Part shown: piece by piece, positions 6,769 through 13,147 of the stretch | Layout of the letters: each line of letters opens with the position of its first letter | Position numbering within the stretch: position 1 is the stretch's first letter | NCBI GenBank assembly: GCA_963593765.1 | Contig: CAVBBU010000010.1 | Location: 1 to 29,643, forward strand | Direction: 5' to 3' | From: CAVBBU01 sp963593765 | GTDB lineage: Bacteria; Bacillota; Clostridia; Lachnospirales; Lachnospiraceae | Length of the DNA stretch: 29,643 nt | The notes under the pieces: generated by a model | What the model saw: the letters and a program-made list of their open reading frames with translations, nothing else | What the model was told of the DNA's origin: nothing | The model's database searches: none | Made by a program: the position numbers and the translations under genes

Positions 6769-8556
6769 TTAATTTCCTTTTACTATAGGCTTTGTCATAT
6801 TCCGTAAAATTTCCGCTTCATCATTATCCAAAAGCTTATTAAGCTTATCATAAACCTGCTTTTGATATGCATTATACATAGCTATATCCTCACCTGTCAT
6901 ATAGCTTGTATCTATAATATCATTATCAAGTGGTACATATGTAAGTGACTCAAAGCATAAAAAGCCCTCTAAGTTTTTATCCTCAACGCATAATATCAAA
7001 TTTTCTGTTCTTATTCCATAAGAACCTTCCTTATAATATCCCGGCTCATCACTAACTATCATTCCAGATTTAAAAATAATATTTAGCTCTGGATGAATAC
7101 CCTGCGAGGTTCTAATAGCAAGTGGTGATTCATGCACCGTATTGCAAAATCCAACTCCATGTCCTGTGCCATGATTAAAATCCATTCCATGCTTCCAGAG
7201 AAGCTCTCTTGCATATGTATCAAGATTAGTTCCCCTAGCGCCCTTTTTAAATCTCGCATTAAGAAGTCTAAGCATACCTACAGTTACCAAGGTATATGCC
7301 TTTTTTTCTTCATCAGTTGCCTGCCCTATAATTATAGTCCTTGTTACATCAGTAGTTCCGTCCTTATAATGTGCACCGCTATCTACCAAATATAAGCCAT
7401 TATTTCCCATGCGGCTGCATTTATCCCTTGTTGGCTCATAGTGGCACATGGCTGCATTTGCCCCAAAGGCAGATATGGTTGCAAAGCTAAGTGATACAAA
7501 GTTAGAATCTGCTGCTCTTAATGAATCAAGATAATCCGATGCCTCAACCTCAGTCTTATCTTGCATATGATTATTCTTAAGCCACATAAGATATCTGGTT
7601 ACATATAAGCCATCTCTAATGTGACACCTTTTCATATGCTCAATCTCTGACTGCGTCTTAGTAGTTTTTCTAAGCATAACAGGACTTGGCGCATATGTAA
7701 TATTGTTATTTTGCTCTAATATATGTGCTATGTTATAGCTTGTTTGAATATTGTCTAGCCAAATATTTTTGCCATTGATATTTTTAATATTATTACTAAA
7801 GCCTTCGTAGCTGCAAAGCGTAATTTTAAAATCATTCAAATATTTTTTTATATTATCATCTATGCTTTCATCTGAAATATATATTCTTGCTGAGGTATTA
7901 TCTATAATCATGTAGCTATAAAAAAGCGGATTGTATTCTATATCAGAGCCGCGAAGGCAGCTAATGTATGCTATATCATCAAGTGCAGAAAGAATAAGAA
8001 TATCACAGCCCTTTTTAGTCATGTCCTCTCTAACTTTTTTTATTCGCTCGTTAGCGCCCTCTCCTGTAAAGCCTTTATCAAGTATCCAAAGACTATTGTG
8101 TGTTTGCTTTGGTCTATCCTTCCAAATAATATCTATAAGGTCTGTATCTGACTTAATATATGCGTGCCTTTTATCTGTGATTTTCTTTAATTTATTGCCA
8201 TATTCAAGGCTAATATTATCTCCAAAAAATCCGAGTGTTTCGCCTTTCTTTATATGCTCATTAATATAGCTTGCTATATCAGGAACGCCTGCCTCGCCAA
8301 GCCTCATAAGCTTAATACCGCTTTCTTTAAGCTCCTCACCAGCCTGAATAAAATATCTACCATCAGTCCAAAGAAGTGCCTCATCCTTTGTAATAAGAAT
8401 AGTTGCTGCACTTCCGGTAAATCCAGATATATATTCTATGCACTTATCATGTCTTGATACATATTCGCTTTGATGTGCATCAGACGAATTTATCAAATAC
8501 ATGTCTATATTATTTTTTGACATTGCCTCTCTAAGTAGTGCAACCTGCTCTCTCAT
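6769..8556 (-). CDS. Xaa-Pro aminopeptidase (M24B, PepP type)
   Basis: A cytosolic dinuclear metallopeptidase removing the N-terminal residue ahead of proline. The long form (595 aa from ATG 8556) has two creatinase-type N-terminal domains before the pita-bread catalytic domain. In the numbering from the first possible ATG (8568), metal ligands are D396 (LVDSG), D407 (TTDVT), H470 (HGTGHGVG), E508 (DEPGYY) and E522 (RTENLI). ATG 8556 is preferred because GGAG lies 6 nt upstream of it; ATG 8568 has only an A-rich stretch. No signal peptide is present. It leads a two-gene unit with the rRNA methyltransferase and has an extended minus 10 promoter at 8588-8596. It is close to the three-domain aminopeptidases common in bacteria and eukaryotes. 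Confidence 0.95.
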   Translation of the reverse strand: MREQVALLREAMSKNNIDMYLINSSDAHQSEYVSRHDKCIEYISGFTGSAATILITKDEALLWTDGRYFIQAGEELKESGIKLMRLGEAGVPDIASYINEHIKKGETLGFFGDNISLEYGNKLKKITDKRHAYIKSDTDLIDIIWKDRPKQTHNSLWILDKGFTGEGANERIKKVREDMTKKGCDILILSALDDIAYISCLRGSDIEYNPLFYSYMIIDNTSARIYISDESIDDNIKKYLNDFKITLCSYEGFSNNIKNINGKNIWLDNIQTSYNIAHILEQNNNITYAPSPVMLRKTTKTQSEIEHMKRCHIRDGLYVTRYLMWLKNNHMQDKTEVEASDYLDSLRAADSNFVSLSFATISAFGANAAMCHYEPTRDKCSRMGNNGLYLVDSGAHYKDGTTDVTRTIIIGQATDEEKKAYTLVTVGMLRLLNARFKKGARGTNLDTYARELLWKHGMDFNHGTGHGVGFCNTVHESPLAIRTSQGIHPELNIIFKSGMIVSDEPGYYKEGSYGIRTENLILCVEDKNLEGFLCFESLTYVPLDNDIIDTSYMTGEDIAMYNAYQKQVYDKLNKLLDNDEAEILRNMTKPIVKGN

Positions 8557-8587
8557 ACTTCGCTCCATTTTCTTTTATAGTAGTGAT

Positions 8588-8596
8588 ATTATAGCA
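8588..8596 (-). promoter_or_regulatory. Extended minus 10 promoter of the pepP-type operon
   Basis: TGCTATAAT on the minus strand is a perfect extended minus 10 element, about 30 nt before the start codon. No good minus 35 is present at standard spacing (TTGCAC is 19 bp away), as is common for extended minus 10 promoters. Confidence 0.7.
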
Positions 8597-8672
8597 TATG
8601 ATGATTGCTCAAGTGCAAATCTCGGCATCGAATTTTGAGGCATTTCTACCAAAAATTTTTTTGTGGGATTAG

Positions 8673-8702
8673 GGAGAAAATTAGTCTCTTTTGTCGTATA
8701 AT
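8673..8702 (+). promoter_or_regulatory. ECF-like promoter of the cell-wall repeat protein gene
   Basis: GGAGAA (8673-8678), 16 bp, CGTATA (8695-8700), continuing to TATAAT (8697-8702). The 12-mer TTGTCGTATAAT and the GG(A/G)GAA-N16-CGTATA layout recur in front of the CAP-domain gene at 12752-12723. The minus 10 matches the CGTA motif of sigma-W-type promoters; it could also be read as an ordinary TATAAT minus 10 with a poor minus 35. Confidence 0.6.
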
Positions 8703-8743
8703 CAGAATATAAACCAAAATGCAAAGATTAGCAGGAGGTATTT

Positions 8744-9292
8744 ATGATTAAAAGAAGATTAGCAATAGGAATAATGGCAGCGATTATGTCGTTAGGTTTT
8801 AGCATGACATCATTTGCAGGAACTTGGCAAAATGACACTACAGGATGGTGGTATCAGAATGATAATAGCACCTACAAGGCTAATGAGTGGTTTCAGGATG
8901 CCGATGGTTCTTGGTATCGTTTTAATCCAAACGGATATATCATAGCTAACCAGTGGCAGCAGGTAGATGGTGCATGGTACTGGTTCGATGCAGCAGGGAA
9001 GATGATATCTAATAAGTGGGTAGGAAACTATTATCTTGGAAGCTCAGGTGCAATGCTAACTAATACTACTACCCCTGATGGATACAAGGTAGGTTCTGAT
9101 GGAGCATGGGTACAAAACAGCACAAACTCGGTTAGTACAGCTACAGGAAATAGTTCGGGTAGCACGGTTACAAACAATGGTGTAGATATATTATATGCTC
9201 CTAGTGTAGATGATAGCGAGAGAATATATTTCGATAATGGTAATTGGCTTTCGTCACAATCAACATGGGCTGAGGGGCTAGATATAAGCTAG
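8744..9292 (+). CDS. Secreted choline-binding-like repeat protein, short
   Basis: A 182-aa product with a signal peptide (MIKRRLAIGIMAAIMSLGF, cut near SFA-G at 25). Residues 27-125 form about four aromatic cell-wall-binding repeats: GTWQNDTTGWWYQND, NEWFQDADGSWYRFNPNGYI, NQWQQVDGAWYWFDAAGKMI, then NKWVGNYYLGSSGAML and the capping TTTPDGYKVGSDGAWV. Such repeats in clostridia bind choline or other wall polymers. The rest (126-182) is Ser/Thr/Asn-rich and then a short unrecognised segment with no catalytic domain, ending at LDIS. The abrupt end and absence of an effector domain suggest either a small wall-decoration protein or a truncated relic of a longer one. AGGAGG lies 7 nt upstream of the ATG. 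It has an ECF-like promoter in front and a terminator 84 nt after the stop. Confidence 0.88.
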   Translation: MIKRRLAIGIMAAIMSLGFSMTSFAGTWQNDTTGWWYQNDNSTYKANEWFQDADGSWYRFNPNGYIIANQWQQVDGAWYWFDAAGKMISNKWVGNYYLGSSGAMLTNTTTPDGYKVGSDGAWVQNSTNSVSTATGNSSGSTVTNNGVDILYAPSVDDSERIYFDNGNWLSSQSTWAEGLDIS

Positions 9293-9375
9293 TTCAATGT
9301 GAGGCGGCTTGGTTTCCCCTGCTCCTGCTCCGATATATAGGTATGTTGGTACGGTTGAGGATATTAAGTTTATAC

Positions 9376-9405
9376 AAAGGGGATTGAGAAATCAGTCTCC
9401 TTTTG
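9376..9405 (+). terminator. Intrinsic terminator after the repeat protein gene
   Basis: AAAGGGGATTGA and TCAGTCTCCTTT form a 12-bp stem (two G-U pairs) closed by a GAAA tetraloop, followed by one more T and GCTTT. The interval 9293-9375 before it holds no supportable gene. Confidence 0.75.
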
Positions 9406-9471
9406 CTTTAGGAATAGCTTGATATTTTGGGCTAAATATAGCACTATGTACTACAAAGGAGATATGCAACT

Positions 9472-9654
9472 ATGGTTTGGATTAAGTTAAAAGGCAAAGA
9501 AAAGCTAAAGCGAACAATAACCATCAATATAGATACTGACGTTATTGATTATTTTAAGGCGGAAGCTGATAGAGTTGGCATACCATACCAAACGCTGATA
9601 AATATGTACCTTAAGGACTGCGTGAAAAACGATAGGCATTTGACTTGGGAATAG
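9472..9654 (+). CDS. Ribbon-helix-helix antitoxin-like DNA-binding protein, orphan
   Basis: A 60-aa protein with the ribbon-helix-helix layout of CopG/BrnA-type antitoxins: a basic start (KLKGKEKLKR), the DNA-contacting strand TITINID (15-21), helix A (DVIDYFKAEADRVG, 23-36), and the IPYQTLINMYLKDCV helix (37-51), which closely resembles the YQTRINAVLR segment of BrnA. RHH proteins dimerise and bind short repeated operator boxes. Antitoxins of this type normally follow a toxin such as BrnT, but none is encoded upstream: 9293-9471 has no ORF. AAAGGAG lies about 10 nt before the ATG, somewhat long. Only 17 nt after its stop a six-box CAGTAAA array begins, the obvious candidate binding site, and the next gene is an ATPase. 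A RHH-type parR-like or repressor role is possible. Confidence 0.78.
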   Translation: MVWIKLKGKEKLKRTITINIDTDVIDYFKAEADRVGIPYQTLINMYLKDCVKNDRHLTWE

Positions 9655-9661
9655 CAAGGGA

Positions 9662-9690
9662 TTGACTAAAACAGTAAACAACAGTAAAAT
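9662..9690 (+). promoter_or_regulatory. Near-consensus promoter inside the CAGTAAA array
   Basis: TTGACT (9662-9667), 17 bp, TAAAAT (9685-9690): five of six matches in each hexamer at ideal spacing. The first two CAGTAAA boxes (9672-9678, 9682-9688) occupy the spacer and overlap the minus 10, so a protein bound there would block polymerase. It is placed to transcribe the ATPase and HigA-like genes, with the remaining four boxes in the early transcribed region. Confidence 0.7.
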
Positions 9691-9746
9691 ATATGCAAAA
9701 CAGTAAACAACAGTAAAACGTTCATAGAACAGTAAAAATCAGTAAA
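9672..9746 (+). repeat. Six direct CAGTAAA boxes in three pairs (operator/iteron-like)
   Basis: CAGTAAA starts at 9672, 9682, 9701, 9711, 9730 and 9740. Spacing alternates 10 and 19 bp, giving a 29-bp period of three paired boxes, each pair one helical turn apart. Pairs one and two are near identical over 20 bp; the third is slightly diverged. The array ends 2 nt before the GAGGTGA ribosome site of the ATPase gene. Tandem boxes one turn apart are the usual target of RHH proteins, and one is encoded immediately upstream. Confidence 0.92.
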
Positions 9747-9759
9747 GCGAGGTGACTTT

Positions 9760-10800
9760 ATGAGTAATCCGTTCACACTTACATTTGGCAAAAGTCCGAT
9801 TGAATCTGTAGAGCGACCTGTGCAGATTAGCGAAATAATGGATGCTTTTACGGCTAACCCTATAAATCAACAAATGTTTTTAATTACAGGTGTGAGAGGC
9901 ACTGGCAAAACAGTTATGATGACGGAAATATCTCATAAGTTAAGTAAGCTAGATAATTGGGTAATAATAGAGCTTAATCCTGTCACTAATCTTCTTTCGT
10001 CAATGCTATCTAAATTAAACAGCAATCAAACATGTGCCACCCTAATAAAATCTGCAAAAATTGACTTGTCATTTTTCGGTTTTGGAGTAAGCATTGAAGG
10101 AGCTTCGGCAATTACCGATACCGAAACTGCAATTATTAAAATATTAAATAAGCTGAAAAATAGTGGTAAAAGGTTACTTATCACAATAGATGAAATTACT
10201 AACAGCGAAGACATGCGTGTGTTTGCAAGCTCTTTTCAGATATTTGTTAGGCAAGATCTTCCTGTATTTTTGCTTGGAACTGGACTATATGAAAATATAG
10301 AAGAACTGCAAAACGAAAAGAGCCTTACATTTTTGTACAGAGCACCAAAAGTGCAGCTTAAGCCATTAAATAATGGAGCTATAATTTCAAAGTACAAGAA
10401 AATTTTCGGTATCTCTACAGAGGATGCCTCGCAAATGGCAGATTTAACAAAAGGATATCCTTTTGCATTTCAGGTTTTGGGATATCTTACGTGGAATAAT
10501 CACGGCGACTACAGTGCAGTATTGGAAGAATATGAGCAATATTTAGCTGAGTTTGTATATGACAAAATATGGTCTGAGCTATCTCCTAAAGACCGCAAGG
10601 TTGCAAGGGCTATTGCCATTGTCGACAGTAACAAAATAAAAGACATTAGAGATTATTTAGGGATGGACACTAATGATTTCAATCCGTATCGTAAACGGTT
10701 AATTAAAAAGGGTATAATAACTGGTGAATCAAGAGGATATGTATACTTTACCTTGCCACTTTTTGAGAAATATGTTCTTGAGAATTGCGAAGCTTTCTAA
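9760..10800 (+). CDS. STAND/AAA-type ATPase with C-terminal winged helix
   Basis: A 346-residue ATP-binding protein of the archaeal-ATPase/STAND-like group. Walker A is GVRGTGKT (44-51), Walker B is LLITIDE (139-145), LLGTGLYENI (171-180) is in the sensor 1 position, and KGYPFAFQVLGY (231-242) matches the GxP motif typical of STAND NTPases. Residues about 265-340 (SELSPKDRKVARAIAI..IKDIRDYLGM..NPYRKRLIKKGIITGES) look like a winged-helix domain, so the protein may act on DNA or as a signal-gated switch. No nuclease, peptidase or membrane segment is visible; an effector would have to be a partner. GAGGTGA precedes ATG 9760. Its promoter overlaps the CAGTAAA array, and a HigA-like gene follows 34 nt downstream. 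Biological role is unknown; defence, plasmid-type maintenance and transcription control are all open. Confidence 0.8.
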   Translation: MSNPFTLTFGKSPIESVERPVQISEIMDAFTANPINQQMFLITGVRGTGKTVMMTEISHKLSKLDNWVIIELNPVTNLLSSMLSKLNSNQTCATLIKSAKIDLSFFGFGVSIEGASAITDTETAIIKILNKLKNSGKRLLITIDEITNSEDMRVFASSFQIFVRQDLPVFLLGTGLYENIEELQNEKSLTFLYRAPKVQLKPLNNGAIISKYKKIFGISTEDASQMADLTKGYPFAFQVLGYLTWNNHGDYSAVLEEYEQYLAEFVYDKIWSELSPKDRKVARAIAIVDSNKIKDIRDYLGMDTNDFNPYRKRLIKKGIITGESRGYVYFTLPLFEKYVLENCEAF

Positions 10801-10834
10801 TCGTTGATTATCATTAGCAGGAAGGAGGAATATT

Positions 10835-11137
10835 ATGGATGATTTTATTAAAGTTCCTACTATAAGCGAAATACTTAAAGAAGAGTTTATGAAGCCAATG
10901 AATTTGTCAGCATATAAGCTGGCACAGAGCATACATGTTCCTGTATCAAGAATACAGGCTATATTAAATAGCGGACGTAGAATCACGCCAGATACTTCTT
11001 TGAGATTAGCGAAGTTCTTCGGTGTATCGGATCGCTACTTCTTGGATTTGCAGAGTGATATAGATATGCGAACACTCAAAGCAAATTTGAGAAAAGATAT
11101 AGCAGAAATAATACCATACTCAGCAGCTACAATGTGA
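10835..11137 (+). CDS. HigA-like helix-turn-helix protein, orphan antitoxin
   Basis: A 100-aa XRE-family regulator closely following the HigA/VapI antidote pattern: TISEILKEEFMKPMNLSAYKLAQSIHVPVSRIQAILNSGRRITPDTSLRLAKFFGVSDRYFLDLQ, with the helix-turn-helix at about 25-64 and the family-typical SxxYFLxLQ segment at 65-73. HigA proteins usually neutralise a RelE-fold HigB toxin encoded just upstream and repress their own promoter. No HigB ORF is present on either side; the upstream neighbour is the ATPase, 34 nt away, with GGAGG 8 nt before ATG 10835. It is probably co-transcribed with the ATPase. It may have become a stand-alone regulator or serve a non-canonical partner. A Rho-independent terminator lies about 70 nt after its stop. 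Confidence 0.85.
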   Translation: MDDFIKVPTISEILKEEFMKPMNLSAYKLAQSIHVPVSRIQAILNSGRRITPDTSLRLAKFFGVSDRYFLDLQSDIDMRTLKANLRKDIAEIIPYSAATM

Positions 11138-11209
11138 GTAGTTTGAATTTTAACTGTCATTGTGCTATATTAAACTCGCAAATGACAAAGCATTGCATGA
11201 TATCAAAGC

Positions 11210-11241
11210 GAACCCCCAGTAGATACAGCTACTGAGGGTTC
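11210..11241 (+). terminator. Terminator of the ATPase-HigA unit
   Basis: GAACCC/GGGTTC and CAGTAG/CTACTG form a 12-bp stem broken by one C-A mismatch with an ATACAG loop, followed by TACTTGTTT. Upstream, TGTCATT (11155-11161) and AATGACA (11181-11187) form a weaker inverted repeat. Confidence 0.7.
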
Positions 11242-11263
11242 TACTTGTTTAAACTACGAAAAT

Positions 11264-11294
11264 AGCTACCTCGTATTTGTACGAAGTAGCTTTT
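11264..11294. terminator. Bidirectional terminator between convergent units
   Basis: AGCTAC (11264-11269) pairs with GTAGCT (11286-11291) and TCGTA with TACGA, with one mismatch and a TTTG loop. TTTTCTTTTG follows on the plus strand and ATTTTCG on the minus strand, so it can close both the HigA-like unit and the 97-aa gene. Confidence 0.85.
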
Positions 11295-11305
11295 CTTTTG
11301 TTTGG

Positions 11306-11599
11306 TTAGTCTTCTACTAGCTCACAATCTTGGCATCCAAAATCTTCTAATGGTACTATAAACTCTGACAAGTATGCATCTAGTTGTGGAACTGTTGTTA
11401 TGCCTACGTCTTCATAATCTTTGTGCAGATTTATATCTGTTTTGAATACTCCATCAAGTCGGCACTTCTTCCCATCTATGCGAAATCGGATATTGTTATA
11501 GGTTAGGTAGAGTTCGCTATAGCCTCTGTATAGTCTGAAATTATTTTTAAAAATTTGGCTAGTGTCTACCCCTCCTATTTTATGTATACCTTTTTTCAT
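11306..11599 (-). CDS. Hypothetical 97-aa protein
   Basis: I do not recognise this protein. It is 97 residues, without signal peptide or membrane segment, with a basic N-terminal half (FKNNFRLYRGYSELYLTYNNIRFRIDGKKC) and an acidic end carrying a CxxC pair (GCQDCELVED). The sequence reads like a compact globular alpha/beta domain. ATG 11599 has no ribosome site of its own; it overlaps the end of the 42-aa ORF by 20 bp, which suggests translation by coupling. An AGGAGGGG lies inside the gene just after the start, but no start codon follows it at useful distance. Its stop is next to the bidirectional terminator at 11264-11294. It is the last gene of a minus-strand run that begins with the CAP-domain gene. 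Confidence 0.6.
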   Translation of the reverse strand: MKKGIHKIGGVDTSQIFKNNFRLYRGYSELYLTYNNIRFRIDGKKCRLDGVFKTDINLHKDYEDVGITTVPQLDAYLSEFIVPLEDFGCQDCELVED

Positions 11600-11708
11600 T
11601 TAGGGTGAGTGCTATCATTAAGCCCTCGTGTGTTAATGTTTCACTGCAATACATTCCAACTACGAGTTCTTGTGGGAAAGGATTTTTAGTTTTTGAGTCT
11701 TTAGGCAT
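11580..11708 (-). CDS. Hypothetical 42-aa small protein
   Basis: Direct translation from ATG 11708 gives a 42-residue product starting MPKDSKTKNPFPQELVVGMY, then CSETLTHEGLMIALTLNEKR. AAGGAG lies 8 nt upstream of the ATG, a good site, and the reading frame ends at TAA 11580-11582 inside the start of the 97-aa gene. It has no signal peptide or clear membrane segment. I do not recognise the family. The good ribosome site plus overlap with a site-less downstream gene supports a real coupled pair rather than chance. It follows the CAP-domain gene by 35 nt on the same strand. Confidence 0.5.
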   Translation of the reverse strand: MPKDSKTKNPFPQELVVGMYCSETLTHEGLMIALTLNEKRYT

Positions 11709-11743
11709 ATTCTAATCTCCTTGGGCTACCTACTCAACATCAA

Positions 11744-12661
11744 CTATTTGCAATTCATACTAACGTACACATCATCCCTATCTGGATCTACGCAAGAACC
11801 AATTCCTATCTCAGATATACGACTATTTAGCATGTTCTTGTTATGCCCCGAACTGTTTTTCCATATTTCAAAAGCACTCTTTGGAGTATCACCCTTATGT
11901 ATTATTTCGCAATTTTCTGCTGCTGTTCTTGTTTCTGTTATTTCGTAGCCTAAATCATCCCACACTGATGAAGATACCCTTTCGTCTGGGCGTAAATGCC
12001 ACCTGTTATACGAATACGTTAATTCTAAAGCTCTTGTCTCCGCTGCGGACATTGCATCGCTTGTTTTCTTTAGACGTTTCAGACCATTCGCTGCTCTATA
12101 GTCGTTTATGAGGTCTATTAATTCGTTATTGAACTCCTCTGTTCCGATATCCATATAGCTACCTGCTGTAGCAGTCTGAGTAGTCGTGGTGCTTGTTGTA
12201 TTATTGGTTGTTGTAGATGCTGTGGTTGTAGTTACACTTGAACCAGTTCTAAGATATTCTGTTTGTGCCTCATTCGCATCCATATCAGCTTCGGTTGTAG
12301 CACAATAGTAATATCCATACTGACCTAATGTATATCCATCAGGTGTTATTGCGTTCTCTCCTAACCTCATGCCGTCATCGCCTATATATAACCACCATGA
12401 TTCATTTAGGTGAGAATCAGTACCACTAGCAGCAATGGCTGCGGCAAGCTCTGCTGATGGATTCTTTGGAGGTGCATACTCCAATATCCATTGGTTTTTA
12501 ATTAACTGTCCGTCTGTTCCGTAGTAATGTACAATGATGTTTCCATTAGCATCCATATAAGCGTTTGGCTTATATAGTGTATATGCAAACACTGATGTTC
12601 CCATTGCTATAGACATGGCTGTTATAATTCCTGCTGCAACTATTAGTTTTCTTAGTTTCAT
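11744..12661 (-). CDS. Secreted CAP (SCP/PR-1) domain protein with wall-binding repeats
   Basis: A 305-aa secreted protein with a signal peptide (hydrophobic 6-25, cut near VFA-Y). Residues 27-120 contain degenerate cell-wall-binding repeats (YMDANGNIIVHYYGTDGQLIKNQWI, ESWWLYIGDDGMRLGEN, ITPDGYTLGQYGYYY). A Thr/Asn-rich linker (143-165) leads to a C-terminal CAP domain: FNNELIDLINDYRAANGLKRL, the HLRPD motif (H222-D226), AENCE at 248-252 (equivalent to the GENI motif) and SSGHNKNMLN with H273. CAP proteins are extracellular and of varied function, including lipid binding and protease-like roles. GGAGG lies 8 nt upstream of ATG. Its promoter closely matches that of the repeat protein at 8744, so the two are likely co-regulated although inverted relative to each other. 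Confidence 0.92.
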   Translation of the reverse strand: MKLRKLIVAAGIITAMSIAMGTSVFAYTLYKPNAYMDANGNIIVHYYGTDGQLIKNQWILEYAPPKNPSAELAAAIAASGTDSHLNESWWLYIGDDGMRLGENAITPDGYTLGQYGYYYCATTEADMDANEAQTEYLRTGSSVTTTTASTTTNNTTSTTTTQTATAGSYMDIGTEEFNNELIDLINDYRAANGLKRLKKTSDAMSAAETRALELTYSYNRWHLRPDERVSSSVWDDLGYEITETRTAAENCEIIHKGDTPKSAFEIWKNSSGHNKNMLNSRISEIGIGSCVDPDRDDVYVSMNCK

Positions 12662-12722
12662 AATAATTCCTCCTTAGTGTTTCTATATGTTATTTAGTAC
12701 GATTCTTACGTCTTATATATTC

Positions 12723-12752
12723 ATTATACGACAACAGAAGTTGTTTTTCCCC
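12723..12752 (-). promoter_or_regulatory. ECF-like promoter of the CAP-domain gene
   Basis: On the minus strand: GGGGAA (12752-12747), 16 bp, CGTATA (12730-12725), continuing to TATAAT (12728-12723). It shares TTGTCGTATAAT and the same spacing with 8673-8702. The leader to ATG 12661 is about 55 nt. Confidence 0.6.
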
Positions 12753-13089
12753 GAAAATTTCTCAAAATTTTAACTGTTAAGAAATGTCTTATTCTCCTGT
12801 GACTTGTTAGGGCTATCAGGAGAGCCCTCAGAATGTATTTTTATTAATTATATATTGAAATATGTCACTTTTTATGATTAAATATGCAGATAGATGTATA
12901 TTTATAAATATACTTTTTCAAAATAATACTTTATACGCTGGCATATGTATTACCTTTTAAGCAACTTAAGTAGCGAAGCAACATATATGCAGCAGCACTA
13001 CTACTTTAGTATTACTTATATAGCTGTTTTCTCCTATCAGCTTAATAATTAATGGATACTGCGTAGAGCGACTACAAACGCAAAATAAA
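12753..13089. other. AT-rich divergent intergenic spacer with one possible switch
   Basis: No credible ORF is present. AGGGCT (12809-12814) pairs with AGCCCT (12823-12828), and TCTCCTG (12793-12799) could instead pair with CAGGAGA (12817-12823), giving mutually exclusive hairpins ahead of TATTTTTATT. The remainder is AT-rich. No known riboswitch, T-box or tRNA is recognisable, and the carA promoter lies downstream of all of it. Confidence 0.4.
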
Positions 13090-13120
13090 TTTACAAATAA
13101 CCCAAATATAATGCTACAAT
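13090..13120 (+). promoter_or_regulatory. Promoter of carAB
   Basis: TTTACA (13090-13095) and TGCTACAAT (extended minus 10 with TACAAT at 13115-13120), separated by 19 bp. The leader would be only about 20 nt, leaving no room for a PyrR-type attenuator, so regulation, if any, would act at initiation. Confidence 0.6.
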
Positions 13121-13147
13121 ATATCAAAACCAAGAAAGGATAATCAT

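Noticed and set aside
9303..9417. Small frame after the 8744 gene ending FIQRGLRNQSPFALGIA
   Set aside because: No start codon with a ribosome site, and its second half is the terminator stem-loop; kept only as a possible truncation hint.
9672..9746. CRISPR-like short direct repeats
   Set aside because: Boxes are 7 bp (about 18-20 bp per pair) with 9-12 bp gaps; there are no 25-40 bp repeats with unique spacers and no cas genes. The promoter overlap fits an operator.
10729..10986. Antisense ORF overlapping the ATPase/HigA junction as a missing toxin
   Set aside because: It is a shadow of two well-supported plus-strand genes, lacks a ribosome site and does not resemble HigB/RelE.
13090..13147. 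PyrR-type or arginine attenuator before carA
   Set aside because: The promoter is only about 20 nt from the ribosome site; there is no terminator/antiterminator pair in the leader.
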